Shown: positions 9,136 through 17,719 of the stretch, piece by piece
Numbering within the stretch: position 1 is the first letter of the stretch
Layout of the letters: every line of letters begins with the position of its first letter
NCBI RefSeq assembly: GCF_900109295.1
Contig: NZ_FOIZ01000001.1
Location: 1,426,001 to 1,490,000, forward strand
Source of the DNA: Cognatiyoonia koreensis
Lineage (GTDB): Bacteria; Pseudomonadota; Alphaproteobacteria; Rhodobacterales; Rhodobacteraceae
Direction of reading: 5' to 3'
DNA: 64,000 bases
Notes under the pieces: generated by a model
What the model saw: only the letters and a program-made list of their open reading frames with translations
What the model was told of the DNA's origin: nothing
Databases searched by the model: none
Made by a program: the position numbers and the translations under genes

Positions 9136-10296
9136 ATGGAACAGGTTGTCCCTGTCACCAGCGCCGATCTCGACGGTGCCGAAGTCAGCTGGTTCTCAGC
9201 ACTATGTTCGGACGACTACCAGTTCCTTGGCGTGCCCGACCCTGACCTGCGCAGCAGTTGGGATCACTGCAGAAACATCGCACTCGAAGCTGAAAAGCAG
9301 GGCTTTCGCAACATCCTCGCCCCCTCCTCCTACCAGGTCGGACAAGACACGCTGTCATTTGTGGCCGGCATGGCACCGCTGACCGAAAAGATGAACTTCC
9401 TCGCCGCGATCCGCTGTGGCGAGATGCAGCCAATCATGCTGGCGCGCACCGTGGCAACACTTGACCACATGCTCAAGGGGCGGCTGACGCTGAACGTCAT
9501 TTCAAGTGATTTCCCCGGCGAGGTGGCGGAAAGCAAATTCCGCTACAAACGCAGCCACGAAGTGGTGGAAATCCTGCGCCAGGCGTGGACACGGGACGAA
9601 ATCACGCACCACGGCGAGGTTTATTCCTTTAACAAGGTGCCGACCGCCCCTGCCAAGCCCTACCAGCAAAACGGCGGTCCCCTGCTCTATTTCGGCGGCT
9701 ACTCGCCCGATGCACTCGAACTCTGCGGGGCGCAATGCGACGTCTACCTGATGTGGCCGGAAACGCAGGACCAACTGGCCGAACGCATGAAGGCCGTGCA
9801 CGCCCGGGCCCAGGCGCACAATCGCACGCTCGATTACGGGCTGCGGGTGCACATGATCGTGCGCGACACCGAAGCCGAAGCCAAGGAATACGCCGACTAC
9901 ATCGCCTCCAGGCTGGACGACGAATACGGCAAGCTGATCCGCGACCGCGCGCATGACAGCATCAGCCTTGGTGTCGCCCACCAGGCCCGCGCCCGCGAAC
10001 TTGCTGACCAGTTCGGCTATACCGAGCCGGGCCTCTGGACAGGCGTCGGGCGCGCCCGCTCGGGTTGCGGGGCGGCACTTGTCGGATCGACAGACCAGAT
10101 CCTGAGCAAAATCGAGACCTATCAAAAGATGGGCATCCGTGCTTTCATCTTCTCGGGCTACCCGCACATCGACGAATGCAAACACTTCGGGGCAAAGGTC
10201 ATGCCCCATCTCAAGACAGTCTCACTGCCACACGCCTACGGACGCGTGCCTGCAGAAACACCACCAACACCCCTCGGCACAGGACCGCGCACGTGA
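9136..10296 (+). CDS. LLM-class FMN-dependent monooxygenase (SsuD-like)
   Basis: 386 residues, bacterial luciferase-like TIM barrel related to alkanesulfonate monooxygenase SsuD. Such enzymes use reduced FMN from a partner reductase and O2 to cleave a C-S bond or oxidise a substrate. Family features include the LAAIRCGEMQPIMLARTVATLDH strand-helix region, GRLTLNVISSDFPGE and RSHEVVEILRQAW. The ATG at 9136 follows GGGGGAAG; upstream in-frame codons were rejected. The stop overlaps the GTG of the aldo/keto reductase (GTGA), and a flavin reductase gene follows, supplying the expected reduced FMN. Sulfonate substrate is an inference. Confidence 0.85.
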   Translation: MEQVVPVTSADLDGAEVSWFSALCSDDYQFLGVPDPDLRSSWDHCRNIALEAEKQGFRNILAPSSYQVGQDTLSFVAGMAPLTEKMNFLAAIRCGEMQPIMLARTVATLDHMLKGRLTLNVISSDFPGEVAESKFRYKRSHEVVEILRQAWTRDEITHHGEVYSFNKVPTAPAKPYQQNGGPLLYFGGYSPDALELCGAQCDVYLMWPETQDQLAERMKAVHARAQAHNRTLDYGLRVHMIVRDTEAEAKEYADYIASRLDDEYGKLIRDRAHDSISLGVAHQARARELADQFGYTEPGLWTGVGRARSGCGAALVGSTDQILSKIETYQKMGIRAFIFSGYPHIDECKHFGAKVMPHLKTVSLPHAYGRVPAETPPTPLGTGPRT

Positions 10297-11186
10297 ACCG
10301 GATCAACATTACCAAAGACCTCTCCTTCAGCCGCATCATCTACGGAATGTGGCGGCTCGCCGAAGCAGCAGACACATCCCCCGCCCATGTACAGGCCAAG
10401 ATCGAAGCCTGCTTGGAACAGGGCATCACAACGATGGATCAGGCGGATATCTACGGCGGCTACATGGCTGAAGAAGTTATGGGGGCCGCATTGAAAGCCG
10501 CGCCTGCGCTGAAAGATAAAATCGAAGTCGTCACCAAATGCGACATCCTGATCCCCGCTGGGCGCTATGCGGACACAGCACGGGTGAAATACTACGATAC
10601 CACAGCCGCACATATCTCGGCCTCCATTGACCATTCACTCCGGCTGATGAACATCGACAGGATCGATACGCTGCTGATCCACCGGCCCGACCCGCTCATG
10701 GACCACCACGAAACCGGCAAGGCACTTGATGCAGCGGTGGCCTCTGGCAAGGTCCGCAGCATCGGCGTGTCGAACTTCAAATTGCACGACTGGACCTTGC
10801 TGCAATCGTCGATGGACACAGCCCTCATCACAAACCAGATCGAACTCAGCCTCTCGGCACATCAGGGATTTACCAACGGCGATGTGGCCTACCTGCAGGA
10901 ACGCGGCATCCCGATCATGGCCTGGTCACCACTCGGTGGGGGCACGCTGATGACCGGTGCCGGTGAGACACAGAACGCCATGGCAAAGATGGCCGACAAG
11001 CACGGCACGACACCCGACGCAATCGCAATTGCCTGGCTCCTGGCCCATCCTGCACAGATCATGCCGGTCATGGGCACGAACGATCTCGCCCGGATCAAAA
11101 CCCTGTCCGCCGCAAGCAAGGTCACACTCGACCGGCAGGACTGGTACGAACTCTACACCGCAGCCCTTGGCCACGAGGTTCCATAA
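10293..11186 (+). CDS. Aldo/keto reductase (YdhF-like)
   Basis: 297 residues, matching the length and pattern of E. coli YdhF. Start is a GTG overlapping the monooxygenase stop by four bases. The catalytic region is visible: the Asp/Tyr loop in TTMDQADIYGGYMAEEVMG, LLIHRPDPLMDHHE, VRSIGVSNF, and the NADPH-binding end IMPVMGTNDLARI. It acts in the cytosol, reducing an aldehyde or ketone with NADPH. In sulfosugar monooxygenase pathways an aldo/keto reductase reduces the aldehyde released after desulfonation, and this position fits that. Its TAA overlaps the next ATG (TAATG). Confidence 0.85.
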   Translation: MNRINITKDLSFSRIIYGMWRLAEAADTSPAHVQAKIEACLEQGITTMDQADIYGGYMAEEVMGAALKAAPALKDKIEVVTKCDILIPAGRYADTARVKYYDTTAAHISASIDHSLRLMNIDRIDTLLIHRPDPLMDHHETGKALDAAVASGKVRSIGVSNFKLHDWTLLQSSMDTALITNQIELSLSAHQGFTNGDVAYLQERGIPIMAWSPLGGGTLMTGAGETQNAMAKMADKHGTTPDAIAIAWLLAHPAQIMPVMGTNDLARIKTLSAASKVTLDRQDWYELYTAALGHEVP

Positions 11187-11689
11187 TGGACGCAGGCACA
11201 ATCGCCACTTTCGACCCCAGCACCGACAGCGAAAGTTTTCGCGGGGCGCTGGGTACCTTCGTGACAGGTGTGACAATCGTCACGACCGACAGCCCGGAAG
11301 GACCGGTCGCTATCGTCGCCAACAGTTTCGCCAGCGTGTCGCTCGACCCGCCGCTCGTGCTCTGGTCACCGGCCAAGGCATCGCGACGGTTCGAACATTT
11401 TGCCGGTTCACGCCGGTTCGCGGTGCATGTGCTGGCGGCGGAACAACGCGACATCTGCGCAGCGATCATCAAATCCAAGACGGCAATCAAGAAAGTGCCG
11501 ATGCATCTGTCGCATTGCGGAATGCCGATCATCGAAGGCGCACTTGCCGCGTTCGAATGCAATCTCGAAGCGACACATGATGCAGGCGACCACGTCATCG
11601 TGGTCGGGCGGGTCACCAAGGCGCATCACCGCCCCGGCAACCCACTCGTGTTCCATGCCGGAAAATACGGAGAATTCAACGCAACCTGA
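11186..11689 (+). CDS. Flavin reductase family protein
   Basis: 167 residues, short-chain flavin reductase (HpaC/RutF/SsuE-replacing type) that reduces FMN with NAD(P)H for a two-component monooxygenase. Motifs: FRGALGTFVTGVTIVT near the N-terminus, ANSFASVSLDPPLVLW around residues 49-64 (flavin-binding), and the closing GNPLVFHAGKYGEF. It starts within the aldo/keto reductase stop, so synthesis of the three enzymes is coupled. The obvious partner is the LLM monooxygenase two genes upstream. Confidence 0.9.
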   Translation: MDAGTIATFDPSTDSESFRGALGTFVTGVTIVTTDSPEGPVAIVANSFASVSLDPPLVLWSPAKASRRFEHFAGSRRFAVHVLAAEQRDICAAIIKSKTAIKKVPMHLSHCGMPIIEGALAAFECNLEATHDAGDHVIVVGRVTKAHHRPGNPLVFHAGKYGEFNAT

Positions 11690-11694
11690 TCCCA

Positions 11695-11748
11695 TCATCT
11701 TGCCCGAAATACTCCGGGGGAGGCGCATAGCGCCGGGGGCAGCGCCCC
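11695..11748. repeat. Roseobacter-type intergenic repeat
   Basis: Contains tgcccgaaatactccggggg followed by self-complementary GGCGC-atag-CGCC and a GC-rich tail. From memory, very similar stretches recur between genes in many Rhodobacterales genomes. It sits between the flavin reductase and the TRAP genes, where it may act as an mRNA boundary. A second short hairpin (GCGGGC-aaa-GCCCGC, 11768-11782) follows. Confidence 0.55.
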
Positions 11749-11810
11749 AAACACAATAAAGAGAAAAGCGGGCAAAGCCCGCACCGCATCATAGCAAGGG
11801 AGGAGCCGCA

Positions 11811-12404
11811 GTGTCGGTCTTGCTAACAGTCCTGAAGCCACTCGAGTGGCTGAACACGCAGCTGCTGACCATGGGCAAGGTCATTGCCGTGGCTGCACTT
11901 GCAATCATGGTCTGCCTGATCCTCGCGCAGGTGTTCTTCCGCTACGTGATCGGCGACGCGCTCAACTGGACAGAAGAAGCGGCACGCTTCGGGATGCTCT
12001 GGCTGACAGGGTTGATGGCCCCGCTGGCGTTCCGCCAGGGCGGGTTCGTCTCGATCGATATGCTCGAACGCGCCCTGCCCCGCGTCCTTTCAGCCATTCT
12101 CACCTTGGTGCTGTTGTCGATCTCAATGGCCGTCCTGATCGTTGCCTGGGACAAGGGCCTGAACAACCACGTGGACAGCCTGTCAGGACGGGGCAACTCA
12201 TCGACGCTGCGCATTCCGCTGGAACTGATCGGCGGCGAAAACATCCGTTTCAAGAACCAGTGGCAGTATGCATCGCTCTGGGTCGGGATCAATCTGCTGA
12301 TCCTCGTGAACATCGAACTGATCCTGCGCCAGTTCATCACGCTGCTGGGCGGTGGCGACAAGCTGACCCGGCTGTCCACGTCCCAAGTCGTAGGAGCTGA
12401 CTGA
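11811..12404 (+). CDS. TRAP transporter small permease (DctQ)
   Basis: 197 residues with four predicted membrane helices and the DctQ hallmark WTEEAARFGMLWLTGLMAPLAF. It is the small membrane subunit of a tripartite ATP-independent periplasmic importer. GTG start at 11811 with GGAGG upstream. It ends one base before the large permease gene. Follows the monooxygenase/reductase genes by about 120 bases containing a repeat, so probably the same regulon. Confidence 0.92.
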   Translation: MSVLLTVLKPLEWLNTQLLTMGKVIAVAALAIMVCLILAQVFFRYVIGDALNWTEEAARFGMLWLTGLMAPLAFRQGGFVSIDMLERALPRVLSAILTLVLLSISMAVLIVAWDKGLNNHVDSLSGRGNSSTLRIPLELIGGENIRFKNQWQYASLWVGINLLILVNIELILRQFITLLGGGDKLTRLSTSQVVGAD

Positions 12405-12405
12405 T

Positions 12406-13920
12406 ATGCTGCTTTGGTTCCTGCCGATCTTCCTGATCCTGATCATGATCGGCCTGCCGATCGTCTTCGCCCTGCTGGCCGCACCCGGTGCCCTGCTTTA
12501 TGCCAACGGGCAAGAACGCGACGTCGCGATCCTCTATCGCAACCTCTATACAGGCATGGACAGCTTTCCGCTGATGGCACTGCCCTTCTTCATGCTGGCA
12601 GGCGAGGTAATGAACCGCGGCGGGATCACCACGCGTCTGGTCGAGTTTTCCCAGGCCTTCATGGGCCATTTGCGCGGCGGTCTTGCGCATGTGAACATCC
12701 TCTCCTCGATCCTCTTTGCCGGTCTCTCGGGCTCGGCGGTTGCGGATACCTCTGCACTTGGGTCCACCCTGATCCCCGCGATGGAAAAGAACGGCTACAC
12801 GCGCCGCTTCGCCGCCGCGATTACGGCTGCCAGCTCGGTCATCGGGCCAATCATCCCGCCATCCGGCATCATGATCATCTACGCCTATGTCATGGGGGAA
12901 AGCGTCGCCGCGCTGTTTCTTGCGGGCATCGTCCCCGGCATTCTCGTCGGGGTCGGCCTGATGGTGATGGTGCGGGTGCTGGCGGACAGATACGACCTGC
13001 CCAAAGCCGAACGGATCGTCACCCAGAACCAGGAGATTTCAAAGACAGAATACTGGGTCAGCCTCGTGCTGATCCGGATCAACTTCGCAGGTATCCTGCT
13101 GGCGATCTACGCCGGGCTGTCGGCACGGATCGGGTTGGCCAGCTTTGATGCGGCGGGCGACAAGGTCCACAGCATCAACCTCTGGGTTGTCTTCGCGCTG
13201 ATGCTCGTGATCGCGCATTTCATGCTGATGCACTACCGCACGATGGTCAGCCACGACTTCCGCATGGTGTGCAAGAAAGCCATCGCGCCGCTGCAAACAC
13301 CGGTGATCATCCTCGGGGGCATCCTTGTCGGTGTGATGACCCCGACCGAAGCGTCGGCCGTGGCCGTGGCTTACGCGCTGATCGTGTCCTTCTTCGTGCT
13401 GCGCAGCATGAAAACAAGGGACCTCTACCAGGTGCTCGCGAAATCCGCACTCTCGACGTCAGCGGTGCTTTTGCTGGTCGGGGCGGCGGTGGCGTTCAAA
13501 ACAGTTGTCAGCCTGTCAAACGCGCCGCAAATCCTCGCCGACTTCATCCTCGGACTATCCGAAAACCCGCTGATGCTGCTGTTCCTGATCAACATACTGC
13601 TTTTCATCGTGGGGATGTTTCTGGATGCAGGTCCGGCGATCATCATCCTCGGGCCCATCCTCGGGCCGATCTTCGTCGATCTCGGGGTGCACCCGGTGCA
13701 TTTCGCGATCATCATGTCGGTGAACCTGACGGTCGGACTGGCAACACCGCCCATGGGGCTGGTCTTGTTCGTGGCAAGTTCAGTGTCGGGCGAACGGGTG
13801 GAAACCATTGCCCGATCAATTTTACCGTTCCTTGCCGTAGAGATCGCGGTGATCTTCCTGATCACCTACGTTCCCGCCATATCCATGACGATCCCGCGCT
13901 TGACGGGCTTTGTCCAATAA
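12406..13920 (+). CDS. TRAP transporter large permease (DctM)
   Basis: 504 residues, the ion-coupled translocating subunit. Motifs typical of DctM: FFMLAGEVMNRGGIT, LFAGLSGSAVADTSALGS, GPIIPPSGIMIIY, and the repeated second-half ATPPMGLVLFVA. It is longer than the usual 430 or so residues: an insertion at about 200-270 (around ADRYDLPKAER to the helix before ILGGILVGVMTPTEA) adds an extra membrane segment. Such long DctM forms occur in Rhodobacterales. Solute specificity is set by the binding protein encoded next. Confidence 0.93.
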   Translation: MLLWFLPIFLILIMIGLPIVFALLAAPGALLYANGQERDVAILYRNLYTGMDSFPLMALPFFMLAGEVMNRGGITTRLVEFSQAFMGHLRGGLAHVNILSSILFAGLSGSAVADTSALGSTLIPAMEKNGYTRRFAAAITAASSVIGPIIPPSGIMIIYAYVMGESVAALFLAGIVPGILVGVGLMVMVRVLADRYDLPKAERIVTQNQEISKTEYWVSLVLIRINFAGILLAIYAGLSARIGLASFDAAGDKVHSINLWVVFALMLVIAHFMLMHYRTMVSHDFRMVCKKAIAPLQTPVIILGGILVGVMTPTEASAVAVAYALIVSFFVLRSMKTRDLYQVLAKSALSTSAVLLLVGAAVAFKTVVSLSNAPQILADFILGLSENPLMLLFLINILLFIVGMFLDAGPAIIILGPILGPIFVDLGVHPVHFAIIMSVNLTVGLATPPMGLVLFVASSVSGERVETIARSILPFLAVEIAVIFLITYVPAISMTIPRLTGFVQ

Positions 13921-13952
13921 CCTCAAATCACGATCACAATAGGGAGAAGACA

Positions 13953-15017
13953 ATGATCAAACATTTGACCAAGGTGGCCACAGCGGCCGCGTTCCTGACG
14001 GCACCGTTCGCCGCCTGGGCCGATGGGCACCAGGAATTCACCATCCGGGCGACAGCCAACTCGAACGAGAATGACGAAGACTATGACGGTCTGGTCGTGT
14101 TCAAGAACTACGTCGAAGCCGCCTCCAACGGGCGCATCGGAGTGGAACTGTTCATCGGAACACAGCTGTGTTCCACGGGTGCGGAATGCCTCGAAGGCGT
14201 GGCCGAAGGGTCCATCGACGTCTACATCTCCACCTCTGGTGGTGCGGCTGGCATCTTCCCGTATGTGCAGGTGCTCGACCTGCCCTACCTGATGTCGGAC
14301 GATCGCGTGGCGGAACACGTGCTGACCGGGGATTTCACCCGCACCATGCGCGATATGGCGCTGGAAACATCCGACAACACGATCCGTTTGATGACCATTG
14401 GCAACACAGGTGGCTGGCGCAACTTTGCAAACACGCAACGCCGTGTGCAGCAGCCATCCGACATGGAAGGCCTGAAAATCCGGACTGTGGTCGCCGACCT
14501 GCCGCAGGAACTGGTCAAGGCACTGGGCGCGTCCCCGACCCCGATCCCATGGCCCGAACTGTTCACTTCGTTCCAGACAGGCGTCGTTGACGGGTCCAAG
14601 AACGGGATCACCGACATCATGGGGATGAAATTCCCGGATGCGGGCCTGCAGTATGTGACACTCGACGGGCACGCCTACATGGGTGCGCTCTGGTGGATGA
14701 GCAACGAAAACTTCATGGCCATGCCAGAAGACCTGCGCCGCGTTGTGGTTGATGGGTTCAGCCAGTTGCAGCAGGCGACATTCGCCTCGCCCAAGCGCAA
14801 GTCAATTGAGGCCTACGAAGCCTTCGTTGCCGGCGGCGGTGACCTTTACGTGCCAACGCCCGAAGAAAAGGCCGCATTCGCAGCCGCAGCCGAACCCGTC
14901 CAAGGCTGGTTCCGTGAAAACGTCGAAGGCGGCAACGAAATCCTCGACGCGCTGATCACAGCGGTGGGTGAGGCTGAGGCCGAACTGGCCGAGGACTATG
15001 CGAGCGACTTGAACTAA
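13953..15017 (+). CDS. TRAP transporter substrate-binding protein (DctP)
   Basis: 354 residues with a Sec signal peptide (MIKHLTKVATAAAFLTAPFA, cleaved near AWADG). Periplasmic binding protein of the DctP family, with DMEGLKIRTVVADLPQELVKALGASPTPIPWPELF covering the conserved ligand-binding Arg and the hinge region, and FQTGVVDGSKNG. ATG at 13953 with AGGGAGAAG upstream. It binds a carboxylate- or sulfonate-bearing solute for the DctQM pair just upstream; given the neighbouring SsuD-like enzyme a sulfonate is plausible but unproven. Followed by a strong terminator. Confidence 0.92.
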   Translation: MIKHLTKVATAAAFLTAPFAAWADGHQEFTIRATANSNENDEDYDGLVVFKNYVEAASNGRIGVELFIGTQLCSTGAECLEGVAEGSIDVYISTSGGAAGIFPYVQVLDLPYLMSDDRVAEHVLTGDFTRTMRDMALETSDNTIRLMTIGNTGGWRNFANTQRRVQQPSDMEGLKIRTVVADLPQELVKALGASPTPIPWPELFTSFQTGVVDGSKNGITDIMGMKFPDAGLQYVTLDGHAYMGALWWMSNENFMAMPEDLRRVVVDGFSQLQQATFASPKRKSIEAYEAFVAGGGDLYVPTPEEKAAFAAAAEPVQGWFRENVEGGNEILDALITAVGEAEAELAEDYASDLN

Positions 15018-15037
15018 GGTTCGATACAGTAAGAATG

Positions 15038-15065
15038 AAAAGGCCGCTCGGTTGAGCGGCCTTTT
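15038..15065 (+). terminator. Rho-independent terminator after TRAP operon
   Basis: Perfect 12-bp stem AAAAGGCCGCTC / GAGCGGCCTTTT with a GGTT tetraloop, 20 bases after the dctP stop. Confidence 0.92.
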
Positions 15066-15155
15066 CTACGTTTGCTTTGAGCCCAGAGTGCCGGATGCTG
15101 CGAGCAGTGCGAACGGCGGCTTTGCAACTTGATCCATCCCGAATAGTGTAGTCGC

Positions 15156-15641
15156 ATGAACGAATTTCGAAACGCCAAACCTACCGACGCAAATCGCTGC
15201 TTTGAAATAGAGACCGATGCCTACGAAGGCGACGAGGCAGCTAGCCTTGCGAAAATCGCAAAGCGCATTGGGACCTATCCAGAAGGTTTTCTGATCCTTG
15301 AAATCGATGGTCAAGTTGTAGGGTTCATCAATTCCGGATGTGCATACAATGTCGAGATGTCAGACGAAGAGTTCAAGGAACTCATCGGTCACGATCCAGA
15401 CGCACCGAATGTGGTCATCTTGTCAGTTGTTGTCGATCCCGAGCATCAAGGGAAAGGCTACTCAAAGGCACTGTTAGTCGAGTTCGAGAAACGCATGAGG
15501 GGGCGGGGCAAGGAGGCCATTCATCTCATGTGCAAGGAGCAACACGTGCAGCTCTATGAGAAGTTTGGATATGTCTATCAGCAACTCTCAGCCTCCGAAC
15601 ACGGTGGGATGGTTTGGCATGAAATGTCTTTGACGCTGTGA
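15156..15641 (+). CDS. GNAT family N-acetyltransferase
   Basis: 161 residues. Acetyl-CoA-binding motif A is VVILSVVVDPEHQGKGYSKALL (Q/R-x-x-G-x-G/A form) and motif B is VQLYEKFGYVYQQ. Overall it resembles arylalkylamine acetyltransferase-like proteins (opening with FRNAKPTDANRCFEIETDAY). Substrate unknown. It stands between a terminator and a second acetyltransferase gene 50 bases downstream, with which it may be co-transcribed. Confidence 0.85.
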   Translation: MNEFRNAKPTDANRCFEIETDAYEGDEAASLAKIAKRIGTYPEGFLILEIDGQVVGFINSGCAYNVEMSDEEFKELIGHDPDAPNVVILSVVVDPEHQGKGYSKALLVEFEKRMRGRGKEAIHLMCKEQHVQLYEKFGYVYQQLSASEHGGMVWHEMSLTL

Positions 15642-15690
15642 TTTGCAATTGGCTTGATTCCACCCAACTTAGAAAGCTGAAGGAAATCCA

Positions 15691-16293
15691 GTGACGCAAA
15701 TCAGGTCAAGTCTATCAGTCGCACTTGCTCCTCCGTTGCGTCCTTTCAAACCCGAAGATGCCGACACCGTTGCGCGGCTTAACGACATGGCATCTGGCGG
15801 TATGCTCCTAACAGTCTGGAAGCGAATGGCAGGCACAAACGGTGATCCTTGGGAACAAGGCCGTCATCAACAGTTCGAGCAGATAGAGTCCGGATGGAAC
15901 ATCGTCGTGCTCGATCAAGGGTCCGGTGTCGAGGCGGTCATGATGGGACAACCCCACGGAGCCGAACCGGCTTCGCTCGAAGGCGTCGATGCCGAGTGGG
16001 TCCCACTAATGGAACTGGAAAACCTCGTCCCAGAAGCATGGTGCCTGAACGTGATCGCAACGCTGCCCGCATATCGCGGCTTAGGACATGGTGCCCGTTT
16101 GATGGCGCAAGCGCAAAGCATGGCACGCGCTGGCGGACATTCCCGCATCGCACTGGTGGTCTCCGATGCCAGCATTCCGGCGATCCGCCTTTATGAACGT
16201 AGTGGCTTCGAAGAAATAGCCAGACGCCCTATGTTCAAGGGTGACTGGAAAGGGCCAGGCCAAGATTGGGTGCTAATGGTCAAGTCGCTCTAA
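15691..16293 (+). CDS. GNAT family N-acetyltransferase
   Basis: 200 residues, GTG start at 15691 with GAAGGA upstream. The core acetyl-CoA site reads LNVIATLPAYRGLGHGARLMAQAQ, followed by IRLYERSGFEE (motif B). Unrelated in detail to the preceding acetyltransferase. Substrate unknown; the two genes probably form a small unit. Confidence 0.85.
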   Translation: MTQIRSSLSVALAPPLRPFKPEDADTVARLNDMASGGMLLTVWKRMAGTNGDPWEQGRHQQFEQIESGWNIVVLDQGSGVEAVMMGQPHGAEPASLEGVDAEWVPLMELENLVPEAWCLNVIATLPAYRGLGHGARLMAQAQSMARAGGHSRIALVVSDASIPAIRLYERSGFEEIARRPMFKGDWKGPGQDWVLMVKSL

Positions 16294-16404
16294 GAAATGC
16301 AATGCAGACATTGGCGCAGCCGCAGCGAAAGCTCACTTTGTCCCGCACAGCCGTCGTTTGCCTCACAACAGCAACGGACAATTCCGAACGCGGAAGCCCC
16401 CCCA

Positions 16405-16436
16405 ACAAAAAAGGGGGCGGATTAACCGCCCCTCTT
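16405..16436 (-). terminator. Rho-independent terminator (minus strand)
   Basis: Stem GGGGCGG (16414-16420) / CCGCCCC (16426-16432) with an ATTAA loop. On the minus strand it is followed by a T-run (A6 at 16407-16412 on the plus strand). It lies downstream of the surface-protein gene. Confidence 0.85.
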
Positions 16437-16457
16437 CTTCAAATTCAACACACCGCC

Positions 16458-17117
16458 CTAAGCAGTCTTGCGACGCCGTGCGGCGCCAAGTGCGCCAAGT
16501 CCGGTCAGCAGCAAAAGCACACCGACAGGCAGGGGCACAGCGGAAAGTGAAACGTTATCAATCAACGCACCGCAGTCGCCACAACCGGCTGTCCGCTGCT
16601 CTCCGACGGCTGAGAAAAACAGACTGACATCGTCGTCTTCAACCAGCGTGAAATTCGCAGTTACTTGTGTCCACTTCCCATGCGGATAGGCCGGGTTGGG
16701 TGCACCTGAAATGCTGTTGAAAAGAAGACTGCCAAAACTCTGGCTAACAACCTCGAAAACCAGATCATTGGTCGTCGTCGGTGTCGCATTAACCCGCGGA
16801 CTGTAATAGAAGCTCAGGATATAGCTGCCGGCTCCAAGAAAAAGATCCTGCGAAATTGTCGAATTCTGGTTCGTGTCGAGCTCGGCGTAGTAGTCGCCAT
16901 CTTGCGCGTCGATCGACCCCAGCGTCTTGTCTGACTGGATTTCGATATTTGGATGACCTGTCCAACCGGGAACACTCGCGAAAATATTCCAGCCGCTATT
17001 GTTCAAAGTACCCGAACCGATGTCCTCAAAACTGCCGTTCGTGATCGTCGCGGCACTTCCTGCTGTGGCAAGCACAGCGGTCGTCGCGGCTAGCAGTGTG
17101 GTTTTAAAGAATGACAT
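16458..17117 (-). CDS. Exported protein with VPLPV-type C-terminal sorting tail
   Basis: 219 residues. N-terminal signal peptide (ends TAGSAATI), then a beta-rich domain resembling DUF642/carbohydrate-binding folds (ITNGSFEDIGSG, SVPGWTGHP, QDGDYYAELDTN). The C-terminus has the motif VPLPVGVLLLLTGLGALGAA followed by RRRKTA: a short motif, one membrane helix and a basic end. This is the layout of VPLPA/PEP-CTERM sorting signals, which an exosortase-type enzyme removes during export. Two cysteines in TAGCGDCG may form a disulfide. No exosortase is present in the window. Probably part of the cell surface or exopolysaccharide matrix. Confidence 0.75.
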   Translation of the reverse strand: MSFFKTTLLAATTAVLATAGSAATITNGSFEDIGSGTLNNSGWNIFASVPGWTGHPNIEIQSDKTLGSIDAQDGDYYAELDTNQNSTISQDLFLGAGSYILSFYYSPRVNATPTTTNDLVFEVVSQSFGSLLFNSISGAPNPAYPHGKWTQVTANFTLVEDDDVSLFFSAVGEQRTAGCGDCGALIDNVSLSAVPLPVGVLLLLTGLGALGAARRRKTA

Positions 17118-17236
17118 CGTGACCTCGCACCGAATTGTTACCTGAATCTTAATGATCCACGTTCGCGTTTACCAAATATTAGGCAAGACTCAATGGCTTA
17201 TTGGGAAACAGTGTGTAGATCAATCGGTGCAAGCCA

Positions 17237-17719
17237 TCACCGAAACGGATACATCCACACACGGTAGTCATCGACCAGCGTTTCTGCCAGCGCCTTTTCT
17301 TCTGCTGTCAGCTTCGGCGTCAGGCTTTCAAGCGAGTCCGGGGCATCAACGTCGCCGCCTATTGCTGAGAGCGCATACCAAAGATACGCTCGCACAAGGT
17401 CGGGGGCCACACCGCGGCCGACTTCGTAGTACCACCCAAGCCCGGATTGTGCCCCTGCATGCCCTTTCATCGATGCCCGCAGATACCACTCAAAGGCCCG
17501 CACGTCGTCTTGCGCCACCCCAAGTCCAAGCGCGTACATGACACCGATCAACTCCTCGGCCTCGGCATTGCCGGATCGCGCATAGATCTCCAATTCGGCG
17601 CGCGCCTGGCTGAATTGCTGCGCTTCCATCAGATCGCGCGCGCGTTCCATATCGGCCTGCGCCGAAGACGCGAACATCACAAACGCGGTGCACGCCCAGT
17701 GTACGCGCGGTGTACGCAT
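17237..17719 (-). CDS. Sel1/TPR repeat protein, exported
   Basis: 160 residues from the ATG at 17719, which has AAGGAGG eight bases upstream; longer in-frame forms lack a start signal. Signal peptide MRTPRVHWACTAFVMFASSA ending at AQA, then Sel1-like repeats: AEELIGVMYALGLGVAQDDVRAFEWY, AQSGLGWYYEVGRGVAPDLVRAYLWY. Such proteins usually scaffold periplasmic protein interactions. Its 5' end overlaps that of the divergent di-heme peroxidase gene (17699), so the two genes share their start region and probably their regulation. Confidence 0.8.
   Translation of the reverse strand: MRTPRVHWACTAFVMFASSAQADMERARDLMEAQQFSQARAELEIYARSGNAEAEELIGVMYALGLGVAQDDVRAFEWYLRASMKGHAGAQSGLGWYYEVGRGVAPDLVRAYLWYALSAIGGDVDAPDSLESLTPKLTAEEKALAETLVDDYRVWMYPFR

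Noticed and set aside
11695..11782. CRISPR or insertion-sequence remnant between flavin reductase and TRAP genes
   Set aside because: Only single-copy short inverted repeats, with no spacer array, transposase or target duplication; fits a dispersed intergenic repeat.
13923..14672. 249-codon minus-strand frame opposite dctP
   Set aside because: Composition-driven shadow of a gene with a clear signal peptide and family motifs.
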